Made by a program: the position numbers and the translations under genes. Of a DNA stretch of 64,000 nt, positions 43,117 through 54,253 are shown piece by piece. A model generated the notes under the pieces. The model was not told the DNA's origin. It saw nothing but the letters and a program-made list of their open reading frames with translations, and did not search any database. The first letter of the stretch is position 1. The number at the start of each line of letters is the position of its first letter. This DNA is from Moniliella sp. 'wahieum' (Eukaryota > Basidiomycota > Moniliellomycetes > Moniliellales > Moniliellaceae), in contig RSEE01000048.1 in NCBI GenBank assembly GCA_003971905.1, forward strand, positions 434,001 through 498,000. Direction: 5' to 3'.

Positions 43117-45728
43117 AAATGTCTACCTCCCCTCCTCCCCGGGACATCACAGTCCCACTGTAGCATTCCAACCCCGACATCTACCTATTGCTGCGGCACA
43201 TCAATACCATCCACGCTCTCTCTGCTTCCCTCCCCTCGACTCCTCCCTCTTATTCATCTTTCAATGCGGCCGCCATCCGTAATCCCATCATCATGACAGG
43301 TAATGCTGTGTGCCCTACTAAGCAATTACGACAGTGAGACCGTGTTTTACTGTCATGAGGTTTCAGAGTACGTTCGGTACTGAGTGTACTGAGCACTGAG
43401 CAGCGGGTTTCAGAATGAGTAACCATTGCAACAGACAAAGCGGGCACGGACAACCTCGACGGTGTGAACATGCGCTCAGCTACACCCCGTATCCTTCCGC
43501 CTGCGGCTCGCTCAGTTTCCGGGTAGCATGCCGGCTGTAATCTGCTTCTCTGATGCAACCCACTAGAGAGCGGGGAGGGGGTATAGACTGTGTGGGAAGC
43601 AATGACTATGATGGACGGTCGCCTGCGCGTACAGATACATGATGGAAAGGCAGAGTGGACTTGATACTGTCGAGAGTGGTGAATTCAAGACATGTACTTG
43701 GTCGTAGAGCGAGAGATCGTCTACCATAGAACGGCGGCCGTTCGGGGTTTGCGGGACCAAATCCGATCCGTAGGGGGGGGGGGGGTACCCTAGTATCTCT
43801 GGATGGCAGAGCGATCTCTTGGAAGAAGAACACCCTCCCAGCTTCACCAGCGAGCGAGCGGGAGAAAAACAGTGAGGCGGGGCGCCTGCCGGTCACACCG
43901 GACATCCGGGTTGCCCGGGTCCCGTTGTCTTAGTATAGTTTTGGTGCAACTGCCTCTGCCGCCAGTGTGCGCTTTGGATGTGCGACCAGCAGGCAGGCAT
44001 ACGTGCTGCGTCGCATCCACCGCCACTACCCTTTCGGAGAGACCACAGGGTATATAAAGTCCGTATGATCTCCTGACGCAGGCAGAATCCACATCATCGC
44101 CCCCCCTCCACGCACGCCTCTTCTCCCAAGAATCCTTCCTGCGAACGCGTTGTATTTTGGAGGGAGACCAACATGGCATTTGAGCAAGGCAAGCTGATCA
44201 CGTGCACAGTGCTCACACGCAGTGTAGGACTACCTGGTGGGTCACGTGATCGGCTGCGGCTGAGCTGATGCATGATGCGTCGACGGCGCCTACGAAAGCT
44301 GGGAACCCGAAAACGTGAAACCTACAACAACCCTACCGGCGCCTCTCGGGCTCAATTGGCTAGGGTTGGATTATGCATTATGCATTATGGCCGGGTGCTC
44401 TGGCGCACCTGAGGCCCTGAGGGCCTGAGCGAACGGAAAGCGATCCGGATGGCCGCCGGGTGCACTGATATGTAGATACGGGCTCTATCCGGCTCTATCG
44501 ACTCTATCGCCCAGCGGAGCAACCGAGGCAGCCCTGGGCGGACATAACATTTTCGGCGGCCACCCCGGCCACTGGCTCCAAGGCGGGGAAGAAGCGCGCC
44601 AACGCCCACAGCACGTTGCATCCTGACTGTGATGTGCCTTTCAGTGGGCTGGTGCCAGGCAAAGGGGTGCCCGCACAGGAAAGCACCGGCGCCAGGGGCA
44701 GGGCGTCTGTGTTCGGGACAAGCCGCTCTGGTTGCAAGACAGGGAAAGACGCAGTGCCCGTTTGCGAGGGAGCGATCAAGCCCACGAAGGCGTCAGCCCA
44801 GCGGCCTGCTCCCCCCTCGCCTTATCAGTGGCACTGAGCACACTGAGTCTCAGTACTGACGGTACTGACTTGTGATGCATGATGCATGATGGGCGGCTGA
44901 GCGCTGACCCACATTGCTGTTGCGAGGGGGGCGTCTACGCGGCCGGGCATCTGCCCCCCCAGGCGCAGCGAACCATTGTCCCGCGCAGTGTGACAAGCGC
45001 GGGCGAGATGCTCCGATGGGTTTTGGCCTGTTTGGGCGGTGCCTGAGCTTGGGGGAAGCACAGGGGAAGGGATGGGGTGACGGGTGACGTGTGACGCGTG
45101 ACGCCAGAATTACCCGCTCTTTGGTTCTTGGAGCTCGCCCCTCGCCTGTTGGCATGTCTGGCACTGAAAATTGATCATCCACCGCACCAGCCCACAGTAG
45201 ACGGTACGTCAAAATGGGTTTTGGGCGCCCCTCGCCAGCCGCCACAACAGGGCTGTGGTGCTTGATCGGTTCGATGATTGCAGAATGCGGCGCAGGGCGG
45301 GTGCTGGCCGGTGACCCGGTGACTAGGTGACTGGGGATGCAGGAGAGGACGATGAGATCGATGAGCAGCTCTATGAAGAGCACAGGCCCGGTGAAAGACC
45401 AAGTCCAGGCCTGCCTTGGAGCGCGTCTGCACTTATCGCAGTTTGACTTGTGGGCTGCCCGGACATGGTCACCACCGCCGCCATTCCCTTGACCGTCCCC
45501 AAGCCCGCCGTCCATCTCGCCACCACTTTGGCTGGATAGCCCTACGGTCTACTCGCCAGGCACCGCTCTGACAACAGCTTCAGCCCACTTATTGTCCCTG
45601 GCGGCGTGTTCCTTTTCACCCCCTGCACCTATATCTAACCCCCGGCAACACAGCCCCTCCCTCCTTTTTTCTCGTCCTCCACCGCCACCCTTTTCTTCCC
45701 CCTCCCTCCCTCCCTCTCTGCCGCCATC
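43117..45728. other. Intergenic, 3' of ARB1 to NCS1 promoter
   Basis: About 2.6 kb without a recognised gene. It holds GGTACTGAGTGTACTGAGCACTGAG (43374-43398), CACGTG-containing sites near 44198 and 44242, TATGCATTATGCATTATGG (44372-44390), ACTGAG and GATGCATGATGCATGATG arrays (44833-44892), and GTGACGGGTGACGTGTGACGCGTGACGCC (45077-45105). Minus-strand frames at 44.9-45.5 kb have no conserved content. Confidence 0.45.
45655..45728 (+). promoter_or_regulatory. CT-rich leader before the NCS1 start codon
   Basis: About 70 bp almost entirely C and T (CCCTCCCTCCCTCCCTCTCTG near its end) directly precede CCGCCATCATGG at 45729. Pyrimidine-rich stretches just upstream of the start codon are typical of highly transcribed fungal genes. 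Also seen before TPI1. Confidence 0.55.
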
Positions 45729-47774
45729 ATGGGTAAGGCCACCAAGGTCCTGACGAAGCTCGAGGTCCGGGGCGCTCCACCACCCGGGACGAGCTATGCC
45801 GAGGCCTTCCTCACCAACGAGGACTTGGCTCCTGTCCCGCCGACCTTCGTACTTGGAACACATTCGACTTTTGCGCCTTTTGGATTGCTGACGGCGCCAA
45901 CCTTAATACCTTTACCATTGCTGCCACTCGGTCACGGACGGCCTGACTTGGTGGCAGGGGCTGGCTTAGCGTCATTGTGGGCTACTCGATCATCGCGGGC
46001 GTCATTGTCCTCCAAAGTCGGCCATCGGCCATGTACCACATTGGTTCCCTGTGGTGACTCGGTACGTATCCTCCCTCTTCCTTGGAGCTTAAACGAGCTG
46101 CAAGGCGCTGCATGACGCATATGCCTGGCGAGGAAGGCGAGCCCGATTGAGCCATCGAGCAATCGTTGGACCGTACTTACTGACTAAACGCCTCCTTTTT
46201 TGTGTATTTCCCCACAGTGCATCGTTCGGTGTCTTTGGATCGATCTGGCCTGTTTTACAGCGTGCTGTCATGGCTTGCGTGTGGCAAGGTGTCCAGTCCG
46301 TACTTGGTGGCCAATGTGTTACTCTTGCGTTGCGGAGCATCTGGCCCTCCTACAAAACGCGTCCCAGTCTAGCCAAGGGGTTTATGAATGACTCGATCAC
46401 CGGCTATGGTGTGTTGTCGTTTGTCATCTTTAACCTGTTCACCTTTGGCTTCCTGCTTCCCAAGCCCCAAAATATCCGCTGGCTCTTCCGCGTCAAGGCG
46501 TTCGTTACTCCGATCGCCATGTTTGGTCTTATGATCTGGGTCTTGGCTGATGCCCATGGAGGCGGAAAGGCACTGCGTGAGCCTGGCACGGTCCATGGGA
46601 GCAAGCTCGCCTGGCTCTGGATTACGGGGTGCATGAACTGCGTTTCCAACATGGCTACGCTCTCGGTATGTTCACAGTCTTATGCTCCTACAATTCTACT
46701 TGGCGCCTCAACTCGCCAACTCGAGCGGTAACTGACGTGTGTTTTTGTTCCAGGTCAACATGGCTGACTTTGCACGTATGGCCACGTCAGTGAAAGCCAC
46801 CAAGTGGTCCCAGCTTCTGTCCATGCCCATCACCTTTGCTGTTACCAGTCTGATCGGTGTGATCATTTCCTCCGCGTCTGCAGAGATCTATGGCCACAAG
46901 TTCTGGAACCCGTTGGACGTGATGGGCGCCAAGCTGGACCAAGACCCGCACAAGTCCACTGCGCGGGCTGGCGTATTTTTCTTTGCCTCCTTCTTTGTTT
47001 GATCCAATGCGGCACCAACATTGCTGCTAACAGTCTGTCGGCCGGTAGCGACTTTACCGCCCTCTTGTCCCGTTACGTCAACATTCGCCGCGGTTCCATC
47101 ATTTGCTGGGTTGTGGGCTTTGTCTACTGCCCCTGGGTCATCATGAGCAGTTCGAGTCATTTCCAGACCGCTCTCAGTGCGTTTGCGGTCTTTTTGGCGT
47201 CGATTGCCGGGGTGATGGTGGCACACTACTACCTTGTGGACCGCGGTTACATCAATGTCGCTGCGCTGTACAAGGTGCACATGGCCGATGGTACCCGTTC
47301 GCCCTACATGTACGGGCCGGTGGGTATCCACTGGCGTGCATACCTTGCCTACCTGATTGGTCTGGGCGTCAACATGGCTGGCTTTATCCAGGTGGTCGGG
47401 AGCTTTGGTCCGAAGCCGTTGATCACTCGACTGGCTTGACCAACTTCTACTCGATGGCGTACATTTGGGGCTTCTTGATCTCGGGCTTGGTGTATGTGGG
47501 TGTGAACATCTTTTGGCCCTCGCAGTACTGTGTTCCACTCAAGGAGCGCAAGGTGTGGCGCGAGCCCGCGTCGGGCTCGTGGGAGATGGAAGATTGGTCG
47601 GTTCCCATCTGGAATGCCGATGCCACGGTTGGGAATGGGTGGGTGGACGAGGGGCGCTCGGCTATGGGAGGAGACATCGAGTCCGTCGGCCCAACCGAGT
47701 CGAAAGACAAGGATTTGCTCGACAAAGAAACGACCTACCTCGCCAAGCCTACCGTGTCCGAAGCCTTCTACTAA
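45729..47774 (+). CDS. NCS1-family nucleobase/nucleoside or allantoin transporter
   Basis: Plasma-membrane 12-TM permease of the Fur4/Dal4/Fui1 type. ATG 45729 starts MGKATKVLTKLEVRG; NEDLAPVPP and WNTFDFCAFWIADGANLNTFTIA form the family's conserved TM1 entry. Intron 1 (46062-46217) splits FPVVT and RASFGVFGSIWPVL, a hallmark NCS1 block. RAVMACVWQGVQS, ALRSIWPSY, GYGVLSFVIFNLFTFGFLLP and TGCMNCVSNMATLS follow. Intron 2 (46666-46753) precedes VNMADFARMATS, the substrate-site helix of TM6. Then SLIGVIISSASAEIYG, NIAANSLSAGSDFTALL, YVNIRRGSIICWVVGF, YYLVDRGYINV and a C-terminal acidic tail ending EAFY. Frameshifts near 45850, 45920, 45960, 46325, 47002 and 47430. Specificity cannot be assigned from sequence alone. 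Confidence 0.9.
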
Positions 47775-48794
47775 ATCGCGTCGAAACACTGTTTTCCTCC
47801 GCGTGTGCGCGACAAACCAAGCCATGCGATGCCGGCATCCTGTTTCTTTATACGCCCTCTTCCTTATACGCCCCCGCCTCTTGGTCATCCTACTGTCTGC
47901 GAATTCTTGCCGTGGCTCCTCCACACTACCTCCTTCTTGAAACACTCTTGTTGAAAGACCCCCCTTGATCACTTTTATGATACACTTGCCATTGATATTG
48001 ATGATCCACTTGCCCCATCCAGCCCCGAAACATATGTTTAGATTGGCCTACCTCAGTATTCAGTGTTCACAGTACTCAGTACACTCGGTTTGAGAAACCA
48101 CTGGAGAGCAACCAGATATTGGTAGTGAGGTGCACTTTGTATACGTGTCTGAAGGCTTATATACAAACTTAACTACTACTCTTGTGGGGCTAGTAATAGG
48201 GACTATCTTCGTGCCCTCCAGGAAATAATGTGCATGTGGTCCTACGGGAAACAATGCACCAGAGGGAAACCACCTTCAGTTGGTCCCATTATTCCAGCGA
48301 CGCTTCATACCAAGAGCTCTCGGCGGCTTAGGGAAGGAGCTGAGAAACCCTGGTGCTGGGTCAACCAAATGACTGCGAGGATCTCGTAGCCCCCCCCCCC
48401 CAGCGAGAGATAATTATGATCGTTTTGACCTTGGAATGAGCCTACAATACAAGCTACCGCATTTCAACAAGTCCTCGCCACTGCAAAGCTCATTTTGCTC
48501 AGTAGCTGCCCCGTTCATTCTCTCCCCACTCCTGGACAAACTGCAGATGCTCTCACACGCCCTCTGTGGGCGCCATACGAGCTACCTAGCACGCACAATT
48601 CCAGCGAGATATGATCATCATAGTACATGGGGATTCGGCTGAGGTGTGAGCTGTGAGCGGTGAGCGGTGAAACAGTGTGTACAAGACGTGTAAGAGTAGT
48701 GATGGGATCGACGAAAATGCAGCCGCGTCGGGGGGCTAGGTTGAACGTTGATTGACATGGATCGAACGCTGGGTGGCGCAGCCACGCGGTCTGC
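47775..48794. other. Intergenic, 3' flanks of NCS1 gene and Zn2Cys6 gene
   Basis: Convergent 3' region. Contains CTCAGTATTCAGTG and AGTACTCAGTACACT (48052-48086), an A/T-richer stretch (47960-48260), a C-run (48390-48401) and GTTGAACGTTGA (48741-48752). No gene recognised. Confidence 0.4.
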
Positions 48795-51700
48795 TCAGAG
48801 TCCCACACGCTGGCCTTCCCAATTCGATGCAAACGAGGCAAGAAGATCGTTGAGCGAGGTTCGGGAGGGCGTGGTTGGCTCCAAGCCGGCCATGGGGGCC
48901 GTCCAACCGTCCAGAGCAGGCGGGCCGGCGTCGGCGCGTCCGTCGGGTTGGAGGGGGATGGGTGGTCCCGCGCCGGGTCCGGACCCAGCACCGTAGCTGG
49001 GGCAGCCGAGGCAGAAAACGGTGGGGCAAGGGCGGCCGTGTTGGTCCAGGGATTGGTGGAAGCGGAAAGCAGTTGCGCCAGTCGGAACGGGTCCGTCGCC
49101 GCAATCGGAGGCAAGGCGGGTGGACCCGGTGCAGGCACATGGGACACCATCGCTTCGGCTGGAATGCCCAACGCCGCTTGCACCCACAACTCGGGTGGTA
49201 GCACTACGTTTTCCTGCCCCCCCACCTCCTTCGGTCCACTCTCCCCTGGCCCACCCAGCTCCATCCCCATCCCCACAGGCGGCCATGCCATACCCGTGTC
49301 TGGGCCGAGCTAGGCGTCGAGCCCGATGGCGTCGAGCCCTGACCCACGCTTGATTTGCTCTGCATCAGGTCCGTAGGGGAAAAGGTGCGAGGGCACGGGA
49401 TTTGTACGGGGCGTAGCACCCGACAACAGGTCCCATCCGGCGGGTGGGTCGAACGGGTTGGGGGGATACAAAGAGGCGAGAGTGGGCATGCTCGTGTCGC
49501 CCGACGAGGAGGCAGCTGGGGCGCCGTCGGTCCCCGGTAGTCCGGCGCCCGAGGTAGCGTCGAGGCGCCGGCCATGGGAGGCCAAGTCCAGATATTGCCC
49601 ATGTCCAACCCCACATCCCGCTCCGGCGGAAGGGGAAGAAGGGATGCGCTGACGGACCATTGTCCAACGAGCGGGAGATCCGTCCGAGTTGTCCTTCGTC
49701 GGGTCGGGAGCGACCGAGAGGGGAGGCGACCGAGCCGGTTTGCTCGCTGCCGCCAGCGCGCGTCCGAGATATCGATGGGTTGGAAATTGTTAAAGAGGGC
49801 GACGACAGGGTCAGCAATTAGACTCGCTTCCAGATCTGCTCATCCTTCTCGGGCGAGCTGACGGATGAGCGCTTGGACCGCGGCAGTTTGCCTTGGTTGC
49901 TCGGACGGTCGCCGGCACCCGAAGCCGAGCGGGCGGCACGGATGCGCTCCAGACGTGCCCGCCCCAAGCGGGAGGCGAGATATCGCTGCCGCAGCTCCTT
50001 GCGCTGGTGCAGAGCCCATGGAGAAGCAACTGACACACCTGCGCCGAGCGATTGCCTTGCGAGCCCAACTCTTCGAAAAATTGCAGCGTGTCAAAGATTT
50101 TGGACGCAAACCAGTCGAGATCGCTCGAGGGCCAAGTATGCGGTCCGCTACTCCCGGCCGACGGGCCCATCACACTCGGCAGAGAGAAAGGGAACAGCAA
50201 AGGTCATGGAGGCGGCCAAAAGGTTGTCAGGATTCCACACGGCGCTGCGACAGACACGTTGATCGCTCGTTATGGCCCGAATGAAAGGGATGATCTCGAG
50301 CACCTTGCGAGCGTGCACCAGCGCCGCAAACCGCAGATCCTCCGGCGCATTCGGGTCATCCAGCCAGGGACGAGCCAACATCGATCGTAGGGTATACGCA
50401 TTGGACCACGTATGGGTAAGGGAGCCTGCTCGAAAAGGGTCGTTAAGAGCACGAATCGCCTCGCTATCGTCGCCGCACTGAGGCCAGAGGCGGCTTCGCT
50501 GGACTTGGGTGGGCTCCAATCGAGTAGCTGTTCTTGAGACAGTCCCACGGCCGACAGATACTCTTCAAACAGATACGCAATCAATGCGTCCAGCCCCGCG
50601 TCTTTTCGGCAGCTTCCTCCCGGGGAGCGTGGGCAGCACACTGACAATCCACCCGAAATCGAATATCAGTCTCAGGCCCATAAACGAGGAACGACAGCAA
50701 GCAAAACGTACCGCAAATGAAGACTCAGCTGAACAAGCACATCGTGTACACAAGGTAACCCACCCTCTTTCGGAAGGAAGCGTCGGACTCTGACGAGGGT
50801 ATGCGGTCGGTCAATAGAGCGCCGGTCTCAGGGTCAAAGTCGTCGTCCTTGCAAAACAAAGGCGGTTGCACGTTGAAAAACGCTGGGGTGACCGACCAGT
50901 CGCGTTGGAATTGCAGAGCTTCCCACCGATCCACAAAGACAAGCTTATGGGCCACGCGGCGGCGGTACTCTTTTTGTATATCCGTCAAGTGGCGCCAAGA
51001 AATATGTTGCTCGTCAAACAGGTGGATCGCCTGCCCGCGGCGGCAGCCGGCACCCACCTTCTCCCACAATAGGTCGCGCGCACCGAGGACCGAAGCGTAA
51101 AATGCAGAGATCAAGTCGGTGAGAACACGCGTGAAAGAGATCTCCTGGGCGCGTGGGATCATGCGCTGCCCCATGGGCAATGCCGAAGAGGAAAAGGGGC
51201 CGTAAGATTGCCATCACAAATCTCCATCGCCAGAGAATAGAGACGTGGGTGCTGGGCGTGGGAGGGACCGAGAAGGACTTTTCCCTCGCTGCCAGGCGTG
51301 ATTTGAAGACCGACAAGGGCGAGTAGTAACAGGAACTGCCACGACCGACCGAGGAACCGCGCCGGTATCGCCCTTGTCTGGCTTGGACGGGGGATACGCA
51401 AAGTGACGCCAAACACGGTTCAGATCGCCCATTGGAATCACGCCCACTGTTCCATTCAAAAAGGTGACATAGTAGTGAACGCCTGCTCAAAATCACTCGG
51501 AGGCGGCACACATCCGCCAACTCGGCCCACGTTACCGATCGTTCTCGCATCATGGCGCATACGTCGGCGTTTTCGAGGCACATGGCAAAGCGGGTAGGTT
51601 GGGTAGAAGACGCGCCCGAGTAGGCATTCCCTTCGCCTGATGCCGATGGGGCGGGAGCCGTCCAGCGGCCGGCGCGCCTTGGACATTGGGGAACGTGTTG

Positions 51701-52449
51701 ACTTCGGGAGGCAGGTAGCTGCCCGAGTCAAACAGGGTGGGCTGCCGGGCGAGCGCATGACCACAACCGGATTCTCTGTCTCCGTGTCGGCAGTGGCAGG
51801 GCGCATGGCCGCCGCCACATGGAGGGACTCGCGGGCCATACGAACCACATCGTAGAAAATATCCTTGGTCAACGTCTCCTTGGTAGCGCAGCCATGGGAG
51901 GGGAGTGGATCGTCGGAATCGCTTTCGTGGTCGGATCAGGCGGCCAGCTGCTTTGTCCCGATCGCGTTGCTCCACCACCTTGAGCAGCGAGTCGAGACGA
52001 TGCAACGTTCCCCGCACGCCCTCGAGTTGGCACGGACCTTATTGACATCCAGCGACGCGCCACTGTTGGTCGCCCCCGTCAGGGCAGCCGAAATGTCGGA
52101 GAGCGAGTCGAGGGCATAGCCCTGCGGGAGGGGTTCTTGCGTTTGCGGGGCCGGGGCACGGGATGGTCCGCACGCGGCTGCTGGGTCGCAGACGAGGACG
52201 GAGGCGCGGCAGGCGCAGTACTGGAGGTGGGCTGGTCGGGGTAGCAGAACTCGGTCGTGCTGCGAGCACACACGATGCACACGGTCGGATGCGGTCGCAC
52301 TTGGTCTTGCGCCGCCGGCATGGCTCGCAGTTTCGGCTGTAGCGCGGCGCTGTTGGGGGCGGGTGGGACGGCGACGGAGGAGGCGGACGTGTGGCGGCGG
52401 GGGCAGGGGGCGGGGGAAGGGAGCTGGGACTGGGCTCGAGGCTGGGCAT
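48795..52449 (-). CDS. Zn2Cys6 fungal transcription factor
   Basis: The N-terminal frame starts at 52449 ([17 protein letters not shown]), Pro-rich, and reaches YSRNCEPCRRRKTKCDRIRPCASCV. The sixth Cys comes after a frame change (CARSTTEFCYPD), completing a C6 binuclear cluster for DNA binding. A leucine-rich HRLDSLLKVVEQRDRDK segment near 51990 is the expected coiled-coil dimerisation stretch. The middle homology region is scattered over several frames: GVIPMGDLNRVWRHFAYPP (51440), WQFLLLLALVGLQITP (51330), EYRRRVAHKLVFVDRWEALQFQRDW (50980) and WSNAYTLRSMLARPWLDD (50400). The tail is Pro-rich with SRTSLNDLLASFASNWEG near 48850 before the stop at 48795. At least eight frame changes or introns. 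The family is supported by the cluster and the region order; target genes are unknown. Confidence 0.72.
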
Positions 52450-54253
52450 GGCGGTGGCGGCGGAGGGCGGCGGCGGAGGAGCGGCAGCAGCAGAGGACGA
52501 GGCAGGCGACGGGTGGACGCAGACGCAGACGCAGGCGCAGACGCAGAAGCAGACGTAGAAGAGCCGCAGCCGCAGCCGGAAACACTGGCGAGCGCATCGA
52601 GGCCAAGACAGAGCCGAGCCGGGGCCGGGCGGGGGGATGGAAGGAGGAGCTTGCTATCCTCGACGTGTGTTCGAATGGCCTGTGTACTGCTGCTGCTCCT
52701 CCGTCATCGGCAGGAGCCGGAGAGAGGGTGACGTGCGTCGTCTATCACATGAAACGTTCCGGAACGTACGCTTTTTGCTGCCCATCGTACCTTGGTCCCA
52801 GCCACAACAGGCAAGCCGGCACAGCGCCAGTCTGGTGCGTTGCCTCGCCTCTGACTGCAAGTCCTTCTTTCAGGTCTGGGGCCTGCGGCGTATGCTGCAC
52901 CCAGCACACCCGAGCAAGTCAGCCCTCCGCCCAACAACCCGCCAGGTTAGGCCCAGTCGCCGTTCGGCCGCTCTACAGCGGCAAACCCTCGCGGGTGGCA
53001 ATTCAGTCGGATACGCAGTCCTCATCGGTGTCAATGAAGCTTCAAGCTTCAAGCTTCAAGCTCCAAGAGGGCCCGTGAGATGCCAGTCGCCGTCAAGGCG
53101 GCGAAGCGTAGCGGGGCAAAGCGGCCTTTTAGTTTCGCTACAGCAACCATCCGGACGCTATCGCACTTGTGGCCAACGCACCGTCACATATCGTCACACG
53201 TCACCGGGTAGGGGATTGGTTGCATGGCAGGGGCGCGCGACCTCGTTGCGGAGACCCGAAAAAGCTTTAAAACTCCTCAGGCCCCAAGCCGGAAGCTGGA
53301 AGAGGGGCCCGAACGGGACCTGGACTATAGGACGCCAGATGCGCCAACGTCCTGAACCACTGCACGTTGAACCGCCCCGTGACTAGCATGACTCGACACT
53401 GCGGCCGTTATTTGCTTCGCTTGCCACAGATTCCGCGGCCCCGACCCCGCAGTGGTGCAATCCCGGACATAAGTGCGGCTCCGGGCATAAGCATACCCCG
53501 CGCACCACAGGTGTACGTATGTATGCGAAGGGGGTGTACTTTAACCCGCGTCTGTCATGCCTACGCGGCGCGCTGAAGCACGCCAAAAAGCTCCGAAGCA
53601 CAGCGGACGACAGTAGGACACGGCAGTGGCCACGTCGGACGTAGAGGCGCGGTACACTTGGCTTCAGGCCGCAGGCCTGTAATAGACTTACTCTGTTCTG
53701 CACGCCCCCAACCTTAGCTACAGACAGGGTTACATGGTTACAAAGCAAGGCGTGCCCTGTCCGCTAATAGCCACGACTGTGAGGATGGATCATCGTCAAT
53801 GTTGAACGTTGATGACGCCCAATCTTCTGCTGTCCATATAGAGTGCACATGTCATTCCAGCCGAGAGCCATACCATAGTGCAAGACCGGAGGAACCCAAG
53901 GATTTGATTGGGTGGATAACCTCTGGAAATGTAGAGCAATGCAATCGCGGTGATAGTGGTTAAGGATTAAGCTGTCAGCCACACCTAGAGGAGACAGGGG
54001 TTCAAACAAGCCTGAGTATACGTGGAAGCTTCGGAGGTCAAGTAAAGGGCAAAGGGGGAAGGCGCCCTGGCCCATGTGGGCCGTGGGTTCCAACACACAG
54101 AACAGCACCTTATATAACAAGAAAATACCACACCGATTCACCCCGGACTGTAGTTTGCCGACGGACTGAAAGCGGGCGGGGAAGGCGAAGGCGAAGTAGA
54201 CGTGGAAGGCACAGCAAAGGCAGGAGAGCGCGCGCCAGGCCAATCCAACTCGC
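52450..54253. other. Intergenic, promoter of Zn2Cys6 gene and 3' flank of RAD16
   Basis: About 1.8 kb. GCAGACGCAGACGCAGGCGCAGACGCAG repeats (52514-52552) lie just upstream of the Zn2Cys6 ATG. GAAGCTTCAAGCTTCAAGCTTCAAG is at 53036-53060, and GTTGAACGTTGA at 53799-53810. No gene recognised. Confidence 0.45.
53036..53060 (+). repeat. AAGCTTC tandem repeat
   Basis: Three and a half units of AAGCTTC, each a HindIII-type palindrome, so the array can fold back on itself. Shorter versions occur near 1097 and 16018. Confidence 0.75.

Noticed and set aside
44833..44892. Repeated GATGCATGATG and ACTGAG units considered as a CRISPR-like array
   Set aside because: Units are 6-8 bp without unique spacers, and the sequence is from a eukaryote.
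49205..51600. Several separate small genes in the Zn2Cys6 region
   Set aside because: All protein-like frames are on the same strand, in the order expected for one transcription factor (DNA-binding cluster, coiled coil, middle region, tail), so one broken gene is simpler.
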